From assembly GCA_030456405.1 (NCBI GenBank), contig JAKDNQ010000065.1:1-10469 (forward strand): a stretch of 10,469 nt of DNA. The letters run 5' to 3'. The notes under the pieces were generated by a model. It was not told the origin of the DNA, did not search any database, and was given only the letters and a program-made list of their open reading frames with translations. The stretch is from Nitrospira sp. (GTDB lineage Bacteria; Nitrospirota; Nitrospiria; Nitrospirales; Nitrospiraceae). Made by a program: the position numbers and the translations under genes. Below are positions 7,953-10,469 of this stretch, one piece after another (within the stretch, counting starts at the first letter, position 1; each line of letters begins with the position of its first letter).

Positions 7953-7988
7953 ATTCATTCTTGTTATGAATCGCTGAAGGAGGCATCG

Positions 7989-8228
7989 ATGGGTACGGCG
8001 TTGGCAGTGACACAACAGCAATCGATTGAGTCGGCCGATCCGCGTTGGGCAAGAATCCACAACACCGATCGTTGTCCGCGCTGCAGCGGACTCATGGTCG
8101 CCGAATGGTGTCAGGATCTATCGGACCACAGCGCTCAACGCTGTGTGCAATGTGGCGAGGTCATCGACCAGGTTATTCTGCAGAATCGTCTGCAGTATGG
8201 AATGACCATCGATTCAGGTAAGGAATGA
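7989..8228 (+). CDS. Small two-CxxC zinc-ribbon protein
   Basis: The product has 79 residues and no signal peptide. It carries CPRC (Cys29, Cys32) and CVQC (Cys52, Cys55), a typical zinc-ribbon pair, with an additional Cys41 between them; the central pattern is GLMVAEWCQDL then RCVQCGEVID. The ATG is preceded at five bases by a strong AAGGAGG. The gene lies behind the predicted sigma-54 promoter and is the likely direct target of the neighbouring activator. Similar short zinc-ribbon proteins seem common in Nitrospira, from memory. Function is unknown: a protein- or nucleic-acid-binding adaptor is possible but not shown. Expression may run on into the downstream small genes, though a strong hairpin intervenes. 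Confidence 0.85.
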   Translation: MGTALAVTQQQSIESADPRWARIHNTDRCPRCSGLMVAEWCQDLSDHSAQRCVQCGEVIDQVILQNRLQYGMTIDSGKE

Positions 8229-8261
8229 GGCGGCGCCGCAAACTCCCTACGGCGTTTCCCG

Positions 8262-8311
8262 CTGAGGTAGACAGGCCTCCTCTTAACACCCCGGAGGGGC
8301 CTGTCTGCTCG
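8262..8311. other. Strong hairpin without T tract
   Basis: AGACAGGCC (8269-8277) pairs perfectly with GGCCTGTCT (8298-8306). Inside, TCC pairs with GGA, and outside CTGAG can pair with CTCGG, giving a stem of about 17 pairs. There is no T run on the plus strand after it. A smaller stem CGCCG/CGGCG (8234-8254) followed by TTT precedes it. These may end the zinc-ribbon transcript, protect its 3' end, or act as an element controlling the genes that follow. Confidence 0.55.
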
Positions 8312-8377
8312 GTGAGCCATCGCGATGGGTGACGAGAATGGAAGAAGGGGACTGTCGGAAGCGACAAGGAGGGTCAC

Positions 8378-8515
8378 ATGGAGCTGGTGATTGTGGTGAT
8401 GCTGGCCATCGGCGCACTCGGCTGGGGCGCCCGTGTCAGGGCATGGAGCATGATGATCGCGCCTGTGCGTGTGGCCCAGGGCACTTCATTGCATCGCATA
8501 GCGACACGGCGTTGA
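8378..8515 (+). CDS. Putative 45-residue membrane microprotein
   Basis: A short frame begins at an ATG preceded by AAGGAGGG with a four-base gap, a very strong ribosome binding site. The product starts MELVIVVMLAIGALGWGARV, a single hydrophobic segment of about 16 residues followed by a basic, arginine-bearing tail that ends in RIATRR. It would sit as a single-pass inner-membrane peptide. A longer open frame over the same bases (8329-8613) gives a Gly/His/Arg-rich string with no protein character, so this frame is preferred. No family is recognised. Confidence 0.5.
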   Translation: MELVIVVMLAIGALGWGARVRAWSMMIAPVRVAQGTSLHRIATRR

Positions 8516-8553
8516 CTGGCTGGTCACACGGAACAGGCTGCTGGAGGAGGGGG

Positions 8554-8613
8554 ATGACACAGCCCCAAACGGGTAAGACGCCCTCGACGCATCCCCGCAG
8601 GCGGAGAGCGTAA
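8554..8613 (+). CDS. Possible 19-residue peptide
   Basis: An ATG at 8554 follows GGAGGAGGGGG and opens a 19-codon frame, MTQPQTGKTPSTHPRRRRA, ending in TAA 41 bases before the next gene's start. The good ribosome binding site is the only support. It could be a leader peptide for the exported-protein gene or chance. Confidence 0.2.
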   Translation: MTQPQTGKTPSTHPRRRRA

Positions 8614-8654
8614 CGGGTCAGTGCATGGACCTAACCGGAGAGGAGGGTTCGACC

Positions 8655-9242
8655 ATGAGGAAAGACATAAGAGGGATCGTAGGCGCGGCGGCACTTCTGC
8701 TGATGCTCGCCCTCGCCCACCCTGACATCGCCGCGTCCCATGGGACCACCAACGGAGAAGACGACCCCTGTATACGCCAGGTCGGAGAGCGGGTAGTCCA
8801 TTTCAACGCCTATCAGCCGCAATACCAGGTGAAAGAGCAGTACTGCACTGACATTCCCAAAGCGGGCGAGACCTTTCTGGTCGTAGACCTTGACCCGGCG
8901 CTACGCAGCGAGCCGGTCGGGATGCGGATCGTGAAAGGGCGAGGGAATAACGAAACAGAAGATCAGATTGTAGCGGATATTCGGCCGAGTCCGCACCCGG
9001 ACGGCGTGCTCCGAAGCGAAGTCCGCCTGGACGAGGGGCTGTATACGGTCACGATTGCGACGGAAAAGCAGAATCTGATGAAGCGCCCGCAGTATCTCTT
9101 GCGGGTGCACATGACCGATTATCAACGGCTGGTACAAACCGTGGCTGTCCCACTGCTCGGACTGCTGGTCGTGGCCTGGCTTGGGTACAAGCTCTTCCGC
9201 TCGACGTGGCTGCGGAATTGGTGGACCGTCCTCCGGTCGTAG
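8655..9242 (+). CDS. Exported protein with C-terminal membrane anchor, function unknown
   Basis: From ATG 8655 the product has 195 residues. An upstream in-frame ATG (8625) has no ribosome binding site, whereas 8655 has AGGAGG eight bases before it and puts a proper signal peptide at the N-terminus: basic MRKDIR, hydrophobic GAAALLLMLALA, and probable cleavage near AASHG (27-30). The mature part has DPC (Cys39) and YC (Cys64), perhaps a disulfide, and a beta-rich pattern (VVHFNAYQPQ, FLVVDLDPALRSEPVGMRIVKG, EGLYTVTIAT). A transmembrane segment follows at about 159-181, and a short basic tail stays in the cytoplasm. The domain would face the periplasm. It resembles unnamed exported proteins I associate with Nitrospira; no function is claimed. 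Confidence 0.8.
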   Translation: MRKDIRGIVGAAALLLMLALAHPDIAASHGTTNGEDDPCIRQVGERVVHFNAYQPQYQVKEQYCTDIPKAGETFLVVDLDPALRSEPVGMRIVKGRGNNETEDQIVADIRPSPHPDGVLRSEVRLDEGLYTVTIATEKQNLMKRPQYLLRVHMTDYQRLVQTVAVPLLGLLVVAWLGYKLFRSTWLRNWWTVLRS

Positions 9243-9290
9243 GAGCCTGTCCGACATGCCTTCGTGACGAGGCGAAAGAGGTGTGGCCAG

Positions 9291-9395
9291 ATGCGAGAAG
9301 CTTCACGTGCAAGAGCAGCGGATCAGCGAATGCAGCAAGTGTTGATGAACCATGCAGGCTATGAAGCCGGGCGTTGCGCCCCAGGATCAAAATAG
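9291..9395 (+). CDS. Possible 34-residue peptide in the 9243-9463 gap
   Basis: An ATG at 9291 opens 34 codons (begins MREASRARAADQRMQQV) ending in TAG. The upstream GAGG lies nine bases away and is weak. The string is plausible but has no recognisable feature. The rest of the gap shows only the ribosome binding site of the next gene. Confidence 0.15.
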   Translation: MREASRARAADQRMQQVLMNHAGYEAGRCAPGSK

Positions 9396-9463
9396 TTTAC
9401 AAATGATAGAAGGCCCAGGATTGTCATTCTGATATCGATAGAACCAGCAAAGGAGAAAAACCG

Positions 9464-10180
9464 ATGACATCAGTAAATCGTTATGCGACATCCTGGGAGG
9501 GTTTTTGGAGTACTCTGAGCGGAACTCCTGGCGAAATCTTTTGGGATGCCGATCCCGCGCATGCGGCCCAACAAGATTTGCCGGTTTTCAAAGGCTATGC
9601 CGACCCACAGCTCCCATTGATTGACCTGGGGTGTGGTAACGGAACCCAAACACGTTTTCTTGCGGATCATTTTACCAGGGTGGTTGGCACTGAAATTTCG
9701 CCGGCTGCAGTGGCAATTGCCGGCACGACGAATGCCGCCCCTAACATCTCGTATCGGCTTCTCGATGTGCTGAGTCCTGATGCTGCCCAAACTCTCCACC
9801 ACGAAATTGGGGATGCCAATCTCTATATGCGGGGGGTGTTGCATCAACTTTCTCCCACGGATCAAGTGACGGCGGTTCAGAATATCGAGCGGCTACTTGG
9901 GAGAAGAGGGACATTATATTTTATCGAACTGTCATCGGCTGCTGAACCCTACTTTGCCCAACTGATTGAACAGTATGGGCCGCCGCCTGGCCTTGCACGG
10001 GTCTTCCAGCACGCGATTACGCCGGGCAAGTTGAATGAAAACGATTTAGAGAAGTTGTTTCCCCCGGATCGGTTTACATGTATTAGCACCGGTAAGAGTC
10101 ATATTCACACCGTGCATACCCTCCCGACTGGAGAAGTGGTGAAGATCCCGGCGTTTTACGCCATCATGCGGCAACGCTAA
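9464..10180 (+). CDS. Class I SAM-dependent methyltransferase
   Basis: The product is a 238-residue cytoplasmic enzyme with a Rossmann-type SAM-binding fold. Motif I is PLIDLGCGNGTQTRFLA (51-67), the acidic residue after strand two is Glu77 in VVGTEIS, Asp101 in LLDVLS fits the adenine contact, and NLYMRGVLHQL (119-129) is the post-II region often written 'ALHHL' in small-molecule methyltransferases. The C-terminal part (PPPGLARVFQHAITPGKL onward) would form the substrate cap. The ATG is preceded at eight bases by AAAGGAG. The acceptor is unknown; a small molecule is more likely than DNA or protein. The neighbour downstream is a TetR-type regulator in the same orientation but with its own promoter. 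Confidence 0.85.
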   Translation: MTSVNRYATSWEGFWSTLSGTPGEIFWDADPAHAAQQDLPVFKGYADPQLPLIDLGCGNGTQTRFLADHFTRVVGTEISPAAVAIAGTTNAAPNISYRLLDVLSPDAAQTLHHEIGDANLYMRGVLHQLSPTDQVTAVQNIERLLGRRGTLYFIELSSAAEPYFAQLIEQYGPPPGLARVFQHAITPGKLNENDLEKLFPPDRFTCISTGKSHIHTVHTLPTGEVVKIPAFYAIMRQR

Positions 10181-10264
10181 GCCTCTAGTCATTATCTGTT
10201 CGGTCTGTCTGGTTTGTTGGGTTGCATCAGACTATCAAATGGGCGATTGCCGGAGGGGCATAAC

Positions 10265-10309
10265 CAGACCGACCGGACGGTTGACATCAGACCGACCGGA
10301 CGGTATCCT
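10265..10309 (+). promoter_or_regulatory. Autoregulated promoter with two 17-bp operator repeats
   Basis: CAGACCGACCGGACGGT occurs twice without change, at 10265-10281 and 10288-10304, offset by 23 bases. Each contains the near-perfect palindrome ACCG-A-CCGG-A-CGGT. Between and over them lies a strong promoter: TTGACA (10281-10286), a 17-base spacer, and TATCCT (10304-10309). The second repeat fills the spacer and the first abuts the -35, an ideal layout for repression. A TetR-family gene begins six bases after the -10 box, so its protein is the likely ligand-responsive repressor of this site. Confidence 0.8.
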
Positions 10310-10315
10310 TCACCC

Positions 10316-10469
10316 ATGAAACAGACAACCCCGAAGCTACAAGACATGCTTCTCGACGCGACCGAAGTCGTGGTCGCCCGCCAGGGCATTGCGAATCTCA
10401 CGCTCGACGCCGTTGCCGCCGAGGCGCGCATGAGCAAAGGCGGTCTGCTGCATTATTTTCCTTCGAAGG
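10316..10469 (+). CDS. TetR-family transcriptional repressor, N-terminal part
   Basis: The first 51 codons are present; the window ends inside the gene. The visible part is the TetR DNA-binding domain: a first helix (MLLDATEVVVARQG), then the helix-turn-helix NLTLDAVAAEARMSKGGLLHYFPSK with the family's hallmark LHYFPSK end. The ligand-binding domain is not visible, so the inducer cannot be guessed. There is no ribosome binding site, and the predicted transcription start falls on the ATG, implying leaderless translation. Two operator-like repeats cover its promoter, so it probably represses itself and perhaps a gene beyond the window. Confidence 0.9.
   Translation, partial: MKQTTPKLQDMLLDATEVVVARQGIANLTLDAVAAEARMSKGGLLHYFPSK

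Noticed and set aside
8329..8613. 94-codon open frame between the zinc-ribbon and exported-protein genes
   Set aside because: Composition is Gly/His/Arg/Cys-rich without structure, and its start lacks a good ribosome binding site; the 45-codon frame at 8378 fits better.
10192..10437. Minus-strand 81-codon open frame over the TetR start
   Set aside because: It runs through the promoter, operators and clear TetR helix-turn-helix on the other strand.

Overview
The window is chromosomal DNA from a Gram-negative-type bacterium. The best guess for the source is Nitrospira or a close relative (Nitrospirota). That guess rests on the mix of a long GAF-GAF-GAF-AAA+-Fis sigma-54 activator, a small two-CxxC zinc-ribbon protein and an exported His-start/DPC protein that look familiar from that group. 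It is an inference from memory, not a database result. No tRNA, rRNA, CRISPR array or intact insertion sequence was seen.

Left part (1-4871), all genes on the minus strand. The outer end (about 35-156) is a repeat-rich non-coding stretch with an imperfect 82-bp inverted repeat, possibly an island boundary. Next come a group 2 truncated haemoglobin, an HI1420-type addiction-module antitoxin, and only the last codons of its RelE/ParE-type toxin partner. Beyond these is a tight three-gene defence operon, transcribed right to left: a D12-class adenine DNA methyltransferase, a PD-(D/E)XK restriction endonuclease that overlaps it by one base (TAATG), and an AIPR (abortive infection phage resistance) protein that overlaps the endonuclease by four bases (ATGA). 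The endonuclease carries a one-base frameshift in a run of seven A. The AIPR protein has its own nuclease-like motif at the N-terminus. The operon looks like a type II restriction-modification system with a built-in abortive-infection gene.

Middle part (about 4872-8228), plus strand. A divergent 294-bp gap leads to an 861-residue sigma-54 enhancer-binding protein. Just downstream lie two near-identical dyads, a terminator-like hairpin with a T run, and a good -24/-12 sigma-54 promoter, followed by a small zinc-ribbon gene with a strong ribosome binding site. The activator gene, likely enhancer sites, promoter and target thus form a compact regulatory unit.

Right part (8229-10469), plus strand. 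A strong hairpin without a T tract is followed by a probable 45-residue membrane microprotein and a signal-peptide/C-terminal-anchor protein of unknown function. After these come a class I SAM-dependent methyltransferase and the first 51 codons of a TetR-family repressor, cut by the window end. The TetR gene has a textbook -35/-10 promoter. Two exact 17-bp operator-like repeats bracket the -35 box, one of them filling the spacer, and the predicted transcript starts at the ATG itself (leaderless).
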